A stretch of 64,000 nucleotides of DNA from NCBI RefSeq assembly GCF_016919005.1, contig NZ_JAFFQE010000010.1:62001-126000 (forward strand), written 5' to 3'. This DNA is from Desulfopila inferna. GTDB taxonomy: Bacteria; Desulfobacterota; Desulfobulbia; Desulfobulbales; Desulfocapsaceae. Numbering within the stretch: position 1 is the stretch's first letter; each line of letters begins with the position of its first letter. The position numbers and the translations under genes are program-made. This document shows positions 55,338-64,000 of the stretch, piece after piece. The notes under the pieces were generated by a model, which saw nothing but the letters and a program-made list of their open reading frames with translations, did not search any database and was not told the DNA's origin.

Positions 55338-56552
55338 TTATCGTATAATTTGATCTTCAATACCAAGCGCCTTGGCGCGATCCATCCATAGCTTCCTCGC
55401 AAATACCCGCATATCTTCAACCTTATCCATTTCATCCATAATTTCGACGCCAATCAGAGTTTCCAGCAGATCTTCAAGCGTAACCAGTCCTCTCATGGAG
55501 CCGTGCTCGTCGACAACCAGGGCAATGTGCCGGCGTTCTTTGAGAAACCGGTCGAGCAATAAGGAAACCGAGATGGTGCCGGGAACCACGGAGATGTCTC
55601 GCTTCAGAGACTTAAGGGTCTCTTCATCGTGATTGTGAGCTTTTTTAAGTAAAATGTCATCTCTGAGAACAAATCCCGTGATGTTCTCAAAATTATTCTT
55701 GTAGAGGAGTAACCGTGAGAACGGAGTTTTTGATATCCGGACCATAGCTTCTGGAATTGTCATATCTTCGGGTAGTGCCGAGACAACGGTACTTGGAGTC
55801 ATGACATCCAGTACTGCTATTGATTGAAGCTGTAATAAATTTTTTATTATCAGGGATTCGTTATCCAGGATGCCACCTGTCTGAACTCCAACTCGAGCCA
55901 TAGCGATAAATTCATCCCTGCTGAAGATATGCAGTTTGGAGTCATGTGAAATTATCCTTGTCACTTTTTCCGAAAGCCATACTATCGGATAAAGAATATT
56001 GATCAAAAAACGCACAAATAACGTTGTAAAACCAACCAGATGTGGCCAGTAAACAGCGCCTATGGTTTTTGGGATGATCTCAGAGAAGAAAAGAATCATC
56101 AAAGTCATCGCCGCCGAGAATACACCGAACCATGTGCTGCCGAAAACTATCGAAGCCTGAGCTCCTGCTCCAATCGCTCCAATGGTATGAGCAATAGTGT
56201 TCAGGGTCAGGATCGCCGCAAGCGATCGGTCGACATTGTCATGTTTTAAGTATTGTAGAAGAGCGGCTCGTTTTGGTCGGTTTTCTTTCTGGCTTTCGAT
56301 ATAGGAGGGAGTAATACTCAACAACACAGCTTCAGCCACTGAACAGAGAAAAGAAAATACCAGGGCCAGCAGCACATACATTATCAAAAGGATAACATCA
56401 GCAGTGGTGGTTGCAAGATGGGTATCCGTTACGGCTTCTACACTGTAAGCGGGAACCGAAAGACCCAATATTAATGCCACTAACAGAGGAAGCCAGTGAG
56501 CGCCTTTTAGATTATTAATCTGTTTGCAAGCATGGCCTGGCTGTTTCAGCAT
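55338..56552 (-). CDS. CNNM/CorC-type transporter (DUF21 + CBS pair)
   Basis: 404 residues. An N-terminal signal-like helix, DUF21 transmembrane domain (LALVFSFLCSVAEAVLLSIT through IIPKTIGAVYW), and two CBS modules (DVMTPSTVVSALPEDMTIPE; SMRGLVTLEDLLETLIGVEI). The C-terminal CorC_HlyC domain of full-length members is lacking. Linked to divalent cation efflux (Mg, Co) in relatives. Confidence 0.87.
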   Translation of the reverse strand: MLKQPGHACKQINNLKGAHWLPLLVALILGLSVPAYSVEAVTDTHLATTTADVILLIMYVLLALVFSFLCSVAEAVLLSITPSYIESQKENRPKRAALLQYLKHDNVDRSLAAILTLNTIAHTIGAIGAGAQASIVFGSTWFGVFSAAMTLMILFFSEIIPKTIGAVYWPHLVGFTTLFVRFLINILYPIVWLSEKVTRIISHDSKLHIFSRDEFIAMARVGVQTGGILDNESLIIKNLLQLQSIAVLDVMTPSTVVSALPEDMTIPEAMVRISKTPFSRLLLYKNNFENITGFVLRDDILLKKAHNHDEETLKSLKRDISVVPGTISVSLLLDRFLKERRHIALVVDEHGSMRGLVTLEDLLETLIGVEIMDEMDKVEDMRVFARKLWMDRAKALGIEDQIIR

Positions 56553-56638
56553 GACGTTTCCTTATTTTCTTCCGTAATACTCATTTCTCTATTTTTCTTT
56601 CGGATTGCCCCTGAAACTCATCATTTTCTGGGCCAGGC

Positions 56639-56728
56639 CGGGACTGCTCTTTTCATCAGGATGCCATAAACCCTAGGGGCTTCGGCGCAACCCTCCGAGC
56701 TGCAGAGACTCGTGAAAGAGCAGTCCCG
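56639..56728. repeat. inverted repeat, foldback element
   Basis: Left arm CGGGACTGCTCTTTTCA (56639-56655) and right arm TGAAAGAGCAGTCCCG (56713-56728) are complementary apart from one extra T; 57-bp loop. Further weak matches flank it (CCCCT, ATCATC), so the element may extend to about 56609-56753. Located behind the CorC gene start; MITE-like or an orphan terminator. Confidence 0.55.
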
Positions 56729-57105
56729 ATATAGAGCTGATGATTAGGGGTAATCATGAATTTTGCAAGCGACATCCCGCCAACCCTGACAGGGAAGACA
56801 GGTTTGCATCGTCTTATTTTTGCTCCTCTCTACTGTCAATTAATAAAGAAAATCTAAAAATAAGCAATATCTATTAATACAGATACAAAAAGAAAAGGGA
56901 TTAACTATTTGTACTTTCAGGTTAATGATTTAACTGGTGTGCCGGAGAGACTCGAACTCCCGGCTGCGTCTTTGCTCAAGGCGGCAAACTCGACACCGCA
57001 AAATTTACTCCTCGTGATTATTCGTGGGGGCGACGTTCGGGTGACGGAGGAAAGCGCTCAATCTACTAGCTGGGGCATAGCTTAAAAGCTGATCATTCGA
57101 CAATA
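56729..57105. other. intergenic region with a tRNA-like 3' end (56935-56965)
   Basis: On the minus strand GCCGGGAGTTCGAGTCTCTC followed by CGGCACACCA resembles a T-arm plus acceptor strand ending in CCA. But the acceptor is one base short for a tRNA, no complementary 5' strand (GTGCCGG-like) is found within 350 bp, and the region cannot fit a tmRNA without crossing the next gene. It could be a fragment of a tRNA/tmRNA left by an integration event, or chance. Confidence 0.25.
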
Positions 57106-57540
57106 CTAGCACTTCTGCGCTGGAGAAACGTATTGGATGATCAGTTCACCGGTATTTTTGTCTTTCAGATAGATGGTATCTCCCCCGCAGCGTACCGGGG
57201 AGGAACGTTTCAATACAGGAATCTGTCGGGTTTTGATAATGGTTTTTTTAATCACCACCGGCTTTTCGGGTTCCTGTCGATAGATGATAATGTTGCGTGA
57301 TCTTTTGTGCTTATAAAAAGGACTATAATGGCGTCTCGACATGTCCGGACGGTGAAAGCCTCTCTTTTTTATTGAGTCTCGCTGACTTGGTGCTTTATCT
57401 GTTTCCTGTGCCGACCAATGAGGTGGTCGCCCCGGCCCCACCCAGGTATTCGACCCCCACGGATCACTTCTATACCCGGTCTCTGCCAAACCAAAAGATG
57501 CAACAGAGAGAAGGAAGATGAGCAATGAAAGAATCCTCAT
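57106..57540 (-). CDS. small secreted hypothetical protein
   Basis: 144 residues. Signal peptide (ILSLLIFLLSVASFGLAETG), then a basic, low-complexity region (RRHYSPFYKHKRSRNIIIYR) and a C-terminal part with two Cys (VRCGGDTIYLKDKN, AQKC) that may form a disulfide. I do not recognise a family. Alone on its strand. Confidence 0.6.
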   Translation of the reverse strand: MRILSLLIFLLSVASFGLAETGYRSDPWGSNTWVGPGRPPHWSAQETDKAPSQRDSIKKRGFHRPDMSRRHYSPFYKHKRSRNIIIYRQEPEKPVVIKKTIIKTRQIPVLKRSSPVRCGGDTIYLKDKNTGELIIQYVSPAQKC

Positions 57541-58080
57541 AACCGTATCCTCAAAAGCTTGGGTTGTGCAATGCTGCTTCCGGAGCCATTATCCTTGAAG
57601 AAAAGCCGTGCAAGAAACCTCTACTACTACTATGAGGATTATAAGAGACTGGGTCAACAGTTCAGACTGCAAGTTGGGAAAGATGATAGCGAAAGTCTCT
57701 GCCCGGTGATACCGTAAATCAAGGAACCGACAAGCTATCAGAAATGGAGAATTGTAAAGTAGAGATAACCAGAGAAAAGGTATTACTGAATAGACTCGGT
57801 GTTTGATCACTTTCAGTGTCATGTTGAATCTTTAGAGTAACAGGAGGAATCTAACATTATGATGTTTCTAAAATAGATGGAGATTGCCAATACAAACGAT
57901 GCGCTCGGTAGGAAAACAAGAATTATTAACCACAATAGATTTAGATAATATTGCGGTTTAGAAATGTAGCAATTCTTACTGTAACGCTTCTGAATGAAAC
58001 AAGGAAAAGTGAAAATAGTATTGAAAATAATCTCTATACAAGTTAGATCTCAGAGGAAAGAGTCTAACCATGGAGATTTT
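57541..58080. other. intergenic region, 540 bp, AT-rich
   Basis: Divergent promoter region. No gene, repeat or RNA seen; GGAG lies ahead of the ATG at 58081. Open frame upstream to 57994 is not counted as coding. Confidence 0.4.
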
Positions 58081-60519
58081 ATGAATTTTTTAAGTCAGTT
58101 TAGCATAGCAAAAATCTATCAACTAATTTCTGCAATTATCTTCCCGTTTATACTGGCTGTACCATATTCTCAAAGTGCAACAATTGATGTCAGCACTGCA
58201 AATTACGGCGACATTATTTATGTTTCTAATAATGATACTCTCACCGGAACGACCACTAAACAAATAGAAATCCGTTGTACTTCCAGTTGCAACGTAACAC
58301 TCGATAACTTGAATGTAGATTTACAGGCAAACAACATATGGGATGTGTGTGCACTAGAATTTTACAGTTCTACTAATAACACGATAACTCTTGTCGGGAC
58401 CAACGTGATAAAATCCGGTGTCAATGAGCCCGGAATCAAAGTACCATCCAGTGCAACTTTAACTATTAAAGGAAGCGGCTCTCTTCACGCCGTTGGTGCA
58501 CATGATGGTGCGGGGATTGGATCAGGAAACGGCCTGGCAGCTGGTACGATAATCATTCATAGCGGTACTGTCAGAGCAGAGGGCCAACATTGGGGTGCTG
58601 GAATTGGTGGAGGTCGCCAAGCCTCCAGTCAGAGAATTGAAATATCGGGAGGCTCAGTTACAGCAACGAGCCACACAGGCGCAGCAATAGGTGGTGGAGG
58701 TGCAGATGATACCGATTTCATAGTTGGTAGTGGTGGTACTATCAATATTTCTGGAGGCACTGTTCAGGCATATACCGCATATGGGGCTGGTATCGGCAGC
58801 GGTGGCAATCGTTCAAGCTCCAATGTTATGTCCAGTGGTTTAGGACCTAGTATAACAATCTCAGGCGGTACCGTTACGGCAAGAAGCTCGTTAGGTGGCG
58901 CAGGAATCGGTACTGGTTGGGATGCACCAAACGGCGGTCAGATCAATATTTCAGGTGGTATTGTTCATGCAACAAGTAGCCTGGACGGCTTGTATCTTCC
59001 TGATGAATTTGCTGCAGGTATAGGAGGCGGATATAAGAGCTCATTTTCCAGCGTCAATATTACAGGTGGGGAGGTGTATGCTGCCAGATCAAAAGGATAC
59101 AACAATAACAGTTATGATATCGGAGGTGGCCAGAATGGAACTGTATATAACAATGTATCTATATCCGGGACATCTGCCGTATTTCTAAAGGATGACCGAT
59201 GTGAAAAGCTTTCAACATCACATACTCATGTAAACTATCAGTCAGTTTCCAGCAATACCGCATATGGATATGCTAATTTTCCGGATGACTGGAATGATAA
59301 TACAGCATATGGTTATGTCGTGCGCTATGCCGTCTCTTTCAACGGCAATGGTTCCGATGGGGGAAACTTGCCGAGCACTAGATACTACTACCTCTCTGAT
59401 CCTGACAGAAAGATCCCAGAACCAACTGCGCCAAATGTCCCATCTCGAACAGGATACGCCCTGAATGGTTGGTGTACAATTCGGACATGCGCGGGTATCG
59501 AGTGGGATTTTGCCACTGATCAGGCAAACAGTAGTCTGACGCTGTATGCAAATTGGACAACTAACAATTATTCTATTACTTACCACAATGCCTACGGAGG
59601 AACTTCCTTAACTCCGACAAGCTATACCATAGAAGACACCCCATTCAGTTTGCCGGTACTTTCTGGCAGAACGGGTTACACCTTCGTTGGTTGGTACGAT
59701 AACTCAGAACTTGCGGGCAATACATACTCAACCATTCCCGCCGGCAGCACCGGTGATAAAGAATTTTGGGAAAAGTGGATACCGAACTACAGTTTAACTT
59801 ACAGCGCAGAAACGGGAGGATCGATAAACGGCGACGAATCTCAGACGGTAGATCACGGTGCGGATGGTACAACCGTTACAGCAGTTCCGACAACGGGGTA
59901 TCATTTTATCAGGTGGAGTGATGGTTCGACGGAAAATCCGCGAACCGACACCAACATCACTGCTGACCTGGTCATTTCAGCCAGCTTTGCTATCAATACC
60001 TATTGCTTAACTTATGAGGCCGGAGAGGGCGGGGCAATAAGTGGCAATACATCTCAGACAATAAATTACGGAACTGACGGCTCAGTGGTTGTAGCTGCAC
60101 CCGTAACAGGATATCATTTTGTCCAGTGGAGTGACGGTTCGACGGAAAATCCACGAACCGACACCGACGTTACCACTGATCTTTACATCTCAGCCAATTT
60201 TGCTATCAACACGTATTCACTTTCGGTTCTTTTTCAAGGTAATGGTACTGGAACTGTTACCAGCGAACCAGTTGGAATTGACTGTGGGGATGATTGTCAG
60301 GAGATCCTACCTCATAATACAGAAGTGACCCTGACTGCAGCGTCTCACGTGAAATCCGACTTTAAGGGATGGTACGGAGCATGTTCCGGAATTGATAATA
60401 CCTGTGTCATCACAATTGACCAGATTCTTTCAGTAGGTGCTAGGTTCGAGAAGAAGTTTCCGTGGGGGATACTACTTCCGGGGCTATCGCATCAATACAA
60501 GAGGATTAGGAATGACTAG
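58081..60519 (+). CDS. large secreted surface protein with beta-helix, InlB B-type and bacterial repeats
   Basis: 812 residues from the ATG at 58081 (GGAG at 5 nt; the in-frame start at 57994 adds 29 polar residues before the signal peptide). After a signal sequence ending near YSQSA comes a carbohydrate-binding-like beta-helix region (about 35-400) built of repeated GAGIGSG and ISGGTV units; then a Listeria-Bacteroides (Flg_new) repeat region (YALNGWC, GYTFVGWYDNSELAG), two near-identical modules with GYHF.WSDGSTENPRTDT, and a last module with paired cysteines (CGDDC, CSGIDNTC). Probably an adhesin on the cell surface. No LPXTG or PEP-CTERM signal; ends in basic residues. AT-richer than most neighbours. 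Confidence 0.8.
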   Translation: MNFLSQFSIAKIYQLISAIIFPFILAVPYSQSATIDVSTANYGDIIYVSNNDTLTGTTTKQIEIRCTSSCNVTLDNLNVDLQANNIWDVCALEFYSSTNNTITLVGTNVIKSGVNEPGIKVPSSATLTIKGSGSLHAVGAHDGAGIGSGNGLAAGTIIIHSGTVRAEGQHWGAGIGGGRQASSQRIEISGGSVTATSHTGAAIGGGGADDTDFIVGSGGTINISGGTVQAYTAYGAGIGSGGNRSSSNVMSSGLGPSITISGGTVTARSSLGGAGIGTGWDAPNGGQINISGGIVHATSSLDGLYLPDEFAAGIGGGYKSSFSSVNITGGEVYAARSKGYNNNSYDIGGGQNGTVYNNVSISGTSAVFLKDDRCEKLSTSHTHVNYQSVSSNTAYGYANFPDDWNDNTAYGYVVRYAVSFNGNGSDGGNLPSTRYYYLSDPDRKIPEPTAPNVPSRTGYALNGWCTIRTCAGIEWDFATDQANSSLTLYANWTTNNYSITYHNAYGGTSLTPTSYTIEDTPFSLPVLSGRTGYTFVGWYDNSELAGNTYSTIPAGSTGDKEFWEKWIPNYSLTYSAETGGSINGDESQTVDHGADGTTVTAVPTTGYHFIRWSDGSTENPRTDTNITADLVISASFAINTYCLTYEAGEGGAISGNTSQTINYGTDGSVVVAAPVTGYHFVQWSDGSTENPRTDTDVTTDLYISANFAINTYSLSVLFQGNGTGTVTSEPVGIDCGDDCQEILPHNTEVTLTAASHVKSDFKGWYGACSGIDNTCVITIDQILSVGARFEKKFPWGILLPGLSHQYKRIRND

Positions 60520-61204
60520 ATTCTAAATCTATAAATTCTTTTTTCTCCTGATGGCAGACAACTGAGACTTCAAATCTTAATATCACCAGACATGACCTAT
60601 TTGAATTGATTGAACTTACTAATGTTTCTTCAAAACCTCGGCCTAAACAGATTTCGGGTTCAAGTTGTTCACCATGGCTGGCTTCAAAGTTGTCAGGCAA
60701 ACGGCAAGATTCCACGATAGTATCGTTCACCCCCCGGAGCGAAGGTTTGCACTGGGAACCTATACTCCACAGTTGCTCCATTTACGTCCAATTCTCTGTG
60801 TTTAGCCGATCCTGTCCTCTCATGAACATATTAAACAACAATACCAAGCTCTTCTTTAAGCTTGGTAATTGAAAGGTTCGGCAGTTAATCTGCATGTATT
60901 ACGTGATTCGTAGAAGCACCTTCTTAAGATTGCTGGCCCGGATACGAAGAGCCGGTTTTTGATTTTTAAAAGTTTCAAAGACCGTCAATGGATAAGTCTG
61001 TTCAAAATCAGCGAGAAAAGGAAAAAGGAGACACCTTTTCCCCTGAGTCTGTTTCAGAACACGTTGACTCAGCAGAGATTCCTTGAAAGGATGGTTGAAA
61101 AATGATAGGTATGCTTGATACTGATGGCTGAAGGAAAGGAATCTACGAAAAAGTTAGGGCGGGCTTACAAAGCGACTTCCTATCACCTCCAAAGGAAATA
61201 AATA
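60520..61204. other. intergenic region, 685 bp
   Basis: AT-rich. Contains a hairpin at 60843-60866 (ACCAAGCT/AGCTTGGT, no T tract) and a 91-codon minus-strand frame at 60506-60781 without recognisable motif. AAAGGAAAT precedes the ACP start. Likely the promoter region of the biosynthetic cluster. Confidence 0.4.
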
Positions 61205-61432
61205 ATGTCACTAGAAAAAATCACTGAAATTATTGTAAAGGCATCTGGGTGCAAGCCGGAAGAAGTCAAGCCTGAAGCTGAGCTAAGAGCGCTGGGAATA
61301 GACTCGCTAACAGCAATTACCGTATTATATGATATTGAAGAGGCGTATGATATTGAAATTCCCAACGAGATTATTCCTTCTATCATTACAGTAAAAGATA
61401 TTCATGATAAGCTCACAGCTTTTTGTCTATAA
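61205..61432 (+). CDS. acyl carrier protein
   Basis: 75 residues, acidic. ELRALGIDSLTAITVLYDIE has the Ser for phosphopantetheine in the DSL motif, followed by the usual helix 3 (IPNEIIPSIITVKDIHDKL). Not the primary AcpP: sequence is divergent and it heads a dedicated cluster. 15 bp before the ketosynthase start. Confidence 0.88.
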   Translation: MSLEKITEIIVKASGCKPEEVKPEAELRALGIDSLTAITVLYDIEEAYDIEIPNEIIPSIITVKDIHDKLTAFCL

Positions 61433-61446
61433 AAAATGAGATTGCG

Positions 61447-62661
61447 ATGACTCACCGTGCTGTCATAACCGGTTTGGGAGCTGTATCTGGCTTGGGAGTA
61501 GATGTACCTGCTTTTTGGCAGGCATTAGAAACAGGACGTTCCGGTATCAGACCCTTTGATTTACCTATCGAAAATGTCAAAACTGTGGTGGCAGCCCCAG
61601 TACCAGAATTTGACCAGGAAAGGTATTTCACAGCAGAGGATCTCCCTTTGCTGGATAAGTTCTCTCAGTTCGCCGTCGTTGCTGCGCAAGAAGCCGTTGC
61701 TGATGCTGGCCTGGTAATTGGCGAGGAAAGTCTTGTTAATGCTGCAGCTATTATAGGTAGTGCATGCTGTGGCAAACACAACGATGAAGTGATTTTTTCC
61801 AGCCTCTACAAACTGAAACGCAAACGCGCACATCCCTTAACAATACCAAAGGGTATGCCTAGTGCTCCTGCCAGCATGGTAAGTATACATTTAGGAATTA
61901 AAGGACCGGCATTTGTTGTTGCCAGTGCCTGTGCCTCCGGTGCCCATGCCATTATCCAGGGCGTGTCCATGATTGCATCCGGAGTGGTAGATGTTGCGCT
62001 GGTTGGGGGGACGGACGCCTCATTCACATACACTTTGTTAAAATCATGGGATGCCTTGCGAGTCATGTCAAGTGATACCTGTCGCCCTTTTTGTAAGGAT
62101 CGCAGCGGCATGGTGTTAGGAGAAGGTGCAGGCATGTTGGTTCTGGAATCTGAAGAACATGCTGTACAACGTAGTGCTCGTATTTATGCTGAAATAGCTG
62201 GTTGCGGAATGACCTCTGATGCAGGACATATTACACGGCCTGATGTTACTGGAATTGCCAATGCAATGACAAAAGCACTTCATCAAGCAAAGCTAAAACC
62301 GGGTGAAGTTGACTACATAAATGCCCATGGCACTGCAACGGTGGCAAATGATATTGCTGAAACAGAGGCCATACATCAGGTGTTTGGTGATCATGCTAAA
62401 CAACTTGCTGTTTCTTCAACTAAATCGATGCATGGCCATGCTCTGGGTGCCTCGAGTGCACTGGAGGTTGTGGCAACAACTCTGGCATTACATCATAGCA
62501 TTATTCCGCCAACAGCCAATTTTACAGTTGCAGATGAAAAATGTGACTTGGATTATGTTCCGAATCAGGCACGAAAACAGATCATAAACATTGCCCTATC
62601 AAACGCATTTGCTTTTGGTGGGTTAAATGCCGTGATTGCCATAAGAAATTCATCAAAATAA
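61447..62661 (+). CDS. beta-ketoacyl-ACP synthase (KAS II-like)
   Basis: 404 residues from the ATG at 61447. Thiolase fold with the Cys nucleophile in VVASACASGAHAI, NAHGTATVANDIAE and KSMHGHALGASSALE supplying the two His. Condenses malonyl-ACP with an acyl chain. Single-domain like FabF but part of a specialised cluster with its own ACP, methyltransferase and crotonase. A longer start at 61423 overlaps the ACP gene. Confidence 0.88.
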   Translation: MTHRAVITGLGAVSGLGVDVPAFWQALETGRSGIRPFDLPIENVKTVVAAPVPEFDQERYFTAEDLPLLDKFSQFAVVAAQEAVADAGLVIGEESLVNAAAIIGSACCGKHNDEVIFSSLYKLKRKRAHPLTIPKGMPSAPASMVSIHLGIKGPAFVVASACASGAHAIIQGVSMIASGVVDVALVGGTDASFTYTLLKSWDALRVMSSDTCRPFCKDRSGMVLGEGAGMLVLESEEHAVQRSARIYAEIAGCGMTSDAGHITRPDVTGIANAMTKALHQAKLKPGEVDYINAHGTATVANDIAETEAIHQVFGDHAKQLAVSSTKSMHGHALGASSALEVVATTLALHHSIIPPTANFTVADEKCDLDYVPNQARKQIINIALSNAFAFGGLNAVIAIRNSSK

Positions 62662-62682
62662 ATAACAACTTAACGTAATGAA

Positions 62683-63741
62683 ATGTCTGATATAGTCAAA
62701 AAACTATCCGGTCAAAACATTCATTATTATGGATCTGATGATTTATTAAAATTTGAAAGGCAAATGGAGAGGTTTTTTACACGCGAGTATGAGAGATGGC
62801 GTGGTAATGATGAGCTGCCTGAAAAATACGGTGTGAGTTCATTTGAAGGGGATATTGGTGACAAAGCGACACTCAATGTTTCAGTTAGTCATTATGATGA
62901 AGAATATCAAGTTTACCGTGCTTTTCTTGATACCATTTCTATGGCTTATACAACAGCCTATTATGGAGCGACAAATGAATCACCAGAATTAGATAAGATT
63001 TCTCTGGAACAGGCACAATTAAATAAATATAAGTTGGTCGTTGAACGAGCAAATGTTAAAAATGGACAAACTGTTTTAGATTTAGGTTGTGGCTTTGGTG
63101 GACTCTCCAAGTATTTACTTAAAACCTTCTCTGATCTAGATGTCGTTGCTATTAATCCAAGTACAGTTCAGGTACGGCATATAAATAATGTCCTGATTGA
63201 TAAAGATCCTGACTTTGATGAGTCACGTTTTACAATAATAAAAAAATATTTTACCGCTGCTGAAGCAAGTATTTTTGAAGAGGAACACTTTGACAGGGTG
63301 ATCTCAATTGGGATGCTTGAACATGTAACTAATATAGATTTATTACTAAAAACAATAAATCGAATACTCAAATATGATGGTAAATGCCTCTTTCACTGCA
63401 TAGTTTCTTTAGACACTATCCCAAATTTTTTAAAAGCTGAAAACAGCCTAATTGCTTATTATTATCCTGGAGCACATATATGGCCCTATAATGAACCACA
63501 ACGTCATGATACACATTTGAAATTTATTAACAGCTGGTTCGTTAATGGCATGAACTACTGGAAAACGCTGGATATTTGGCATCAACGATTTTGGGAGGCC
63601 ATAGAGCAACTACACCCAGCTTATTTATCAATAGATGAAGTTGACAAATGGAACAAATACTTCAGCCTGTGCAAGACAATGTTTAGCCCGAACAATGGAA
63701 GAAGTTACGGCAATGGTCAGTATTTATATGAAAAAGAGTAG
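62683..63741 (+). CDS. CFA-synthase-like SAM-dependent methyltransferase
   Basis: 352 residues. SAM-binding motif VLDLGCGFGGLSKYLLK, then HFDRVISIGMLEHV and LKYDGKCLFHCIVS, the layout of cyclopropane-fatty-acid-synthase-type enzymes that act on double bonds or methylate acyl chains. The N-terminal ~100 residues are less conserved. Low GC compared with the housekeeping part of the window. Third gene of the cluster, 21 bp after the ketosynthase. Confidence 0.82.
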   Translation: MSDIVKKLSGQNIHYYGSDDLLKFERQMERFFTREYERWRGNDELPEKYGVSSFEGDIGDKATLNVSVSHYDEEYQVYRAFLDTISMAYTTAYYGATNESPELDKISLEQAQLNKYKLVVERANVKNGQTVLDLGCGFGGLSKYLLKTFSDLDVVAINPSTVQVRHINNVLIDKDPDFDESRFTIIKKYFTAAEASIFEEEHFDRVISIGMLEHVTNIDLLLKTINRILKYDGKCLFHCIVSLDTIPNFLKAENSLIAYYYPGAHIWPYNEPQRHDTHLKFINSWFVNGMNYWKTLDIWHQRFWEAIEQLHPAYLSIDEVDKWNKYFSLCKTMFSPNNGRSYGNGQYLYEKE

Positions 63742-63816
63742 ACGTTGTTGTTGGCACTAACAACATCCTAACGACGTTCAGGACTCAGTTCCAACATCCT
63801 TTCCAGTTGATTTGCA

Positions 63817-64000
63817 ATGAAAAAAACACACAATTCCGACACTACTTGTCAAGCACCAGGAAGTATAGTTGAGGATGGTTATACGCAATTCAGTACTCGC
63901 TATGATTCTGAGACCGGCACGATCTGGTGCTGGATGGAACCTGCGCCCCGGCCCTGCATAAATACTACACTAAAAGATGAGCTGCTCCTGCTTCATCGAC
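63817..64000 (+). CDS. crotonase-family enzyme, RpfF-like, N-terminal part (cut by window edge)
   Basis: 61 residues visible: VEDGYTQFSTRYDSETGTIW, then CWMEPAPRPCINTTLKDEL. This matches the N-terminus of RpfF/DSF synthase-type crotonases, which have the same YD..TG.iWc.M.P.PRPcf..L pattern. The active-site glutamates are beyond the window, so a related enoyl-CoA hydratase is possible. ATG at 63817; a weak ribosome binding site. Confidence 0.7.
   Translation, partial: MKKTHNSDTTCQAPGSIVEDGYTQFSTRYDSETGTIWCWMEPAPRPCINTTLKDELLLLHR

Noticed and set aside
56935-56965. tRNA or tmRNA gene
   Set aside because: Acceptor strand one base short, no 5' partner strand, no anticodon arm and not enough room for a tmRNA before the next gene.
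60506-60781. 91-residue minus-strand ORF
   Set aside because: No motif, no clear start signal and no similarity I recognise.

Overview
The window looks like a chromosomal segment of a strictly anaerobic, selenocysteine-using Desulfobacterota (sulfate-reducer-like) bacterium. The evidence is a heterodisulfide-reductase/MvhD redox cluster in which four proteins read through in-frame UGA codons, a selenocysteine-containing SelD, TAXI-type TRAP transport, GlcDF-type dehydrogenases and a mid-range GC content. The genus cannot be fixed from the sequence alone; Desulfobulbales-like is a guess.

Region by region: (1) 1-6905, minus strand: an Hdr electron-transfer operon (FeS/CCG protein with Sec, HdrBC-like protein, ~1017-aa HdrA with Sec, MvhD with Sec, second HdrA with Sec running off the edge), with a duplicated foldback repeat between hdrA and mvhD. 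(2) 7438-13948: ExoD-like protein, TAXI TRAP transporter, membrane protein, YaiI. (3) 13936-18538, minus: a complete stressosome operon (globin-RsbR, RsbS, RsbT, PP2C phosphatase) whose output is an RsbU_N-GAF-GGDEF(degenerate)-EAL protein, so a haem sensor probably controls c-di-GMP breakdown. (4) 19256-24134: L,D-transpeptidase plus DUF882 peptidase, then CopB/CopA copper resistance. (5) 24450-24929: a rearrangement scar joining two broken genes.

(6) 25055-31963: selD (Sec), an APH-like kinase and a YnjBCD-like ABC transporter in one tightly packed operon, divergent from a LysR regulator that appears to start at AUA. (7) 31992-38263: a MITE, two kinase-like genes, small membrane proteins, a site-2 protease and a DUF945 protein. 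(8) 38402-45482: GlcDF behind GntR-type palindromes, TrxB, FmdE-like, DUF2284, hydrolase and VKOR-thioredoxin proteins. (9) 45955-56552: HtpX, a degenerate SGNH protein, an HD-GYP pair, a tandem pair of small thioredoxin-like selenoproteins (the second frameshifted at a perfect 22-bp hairpin), TVP38, YnfA, EEP and CorC-like proteins. (10) 57106-64000: AT-richer; a large repeat-containing secreted protein and the start of a fatty-acid-like biosynthetic cluster (ACP, ketosynthase, CFA-type methyltransferase, RpfF-like crotonase).

Overall themes: selenium-dependent redox chemistry (seven candidate UGA-Sec sites with local hairpins), c-di-GMP turnover (EAL and HD-GYP), and several small non-autonomous repeats. 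No CRISPR array, rRNA, intact tRNA or intact transposase was seen.
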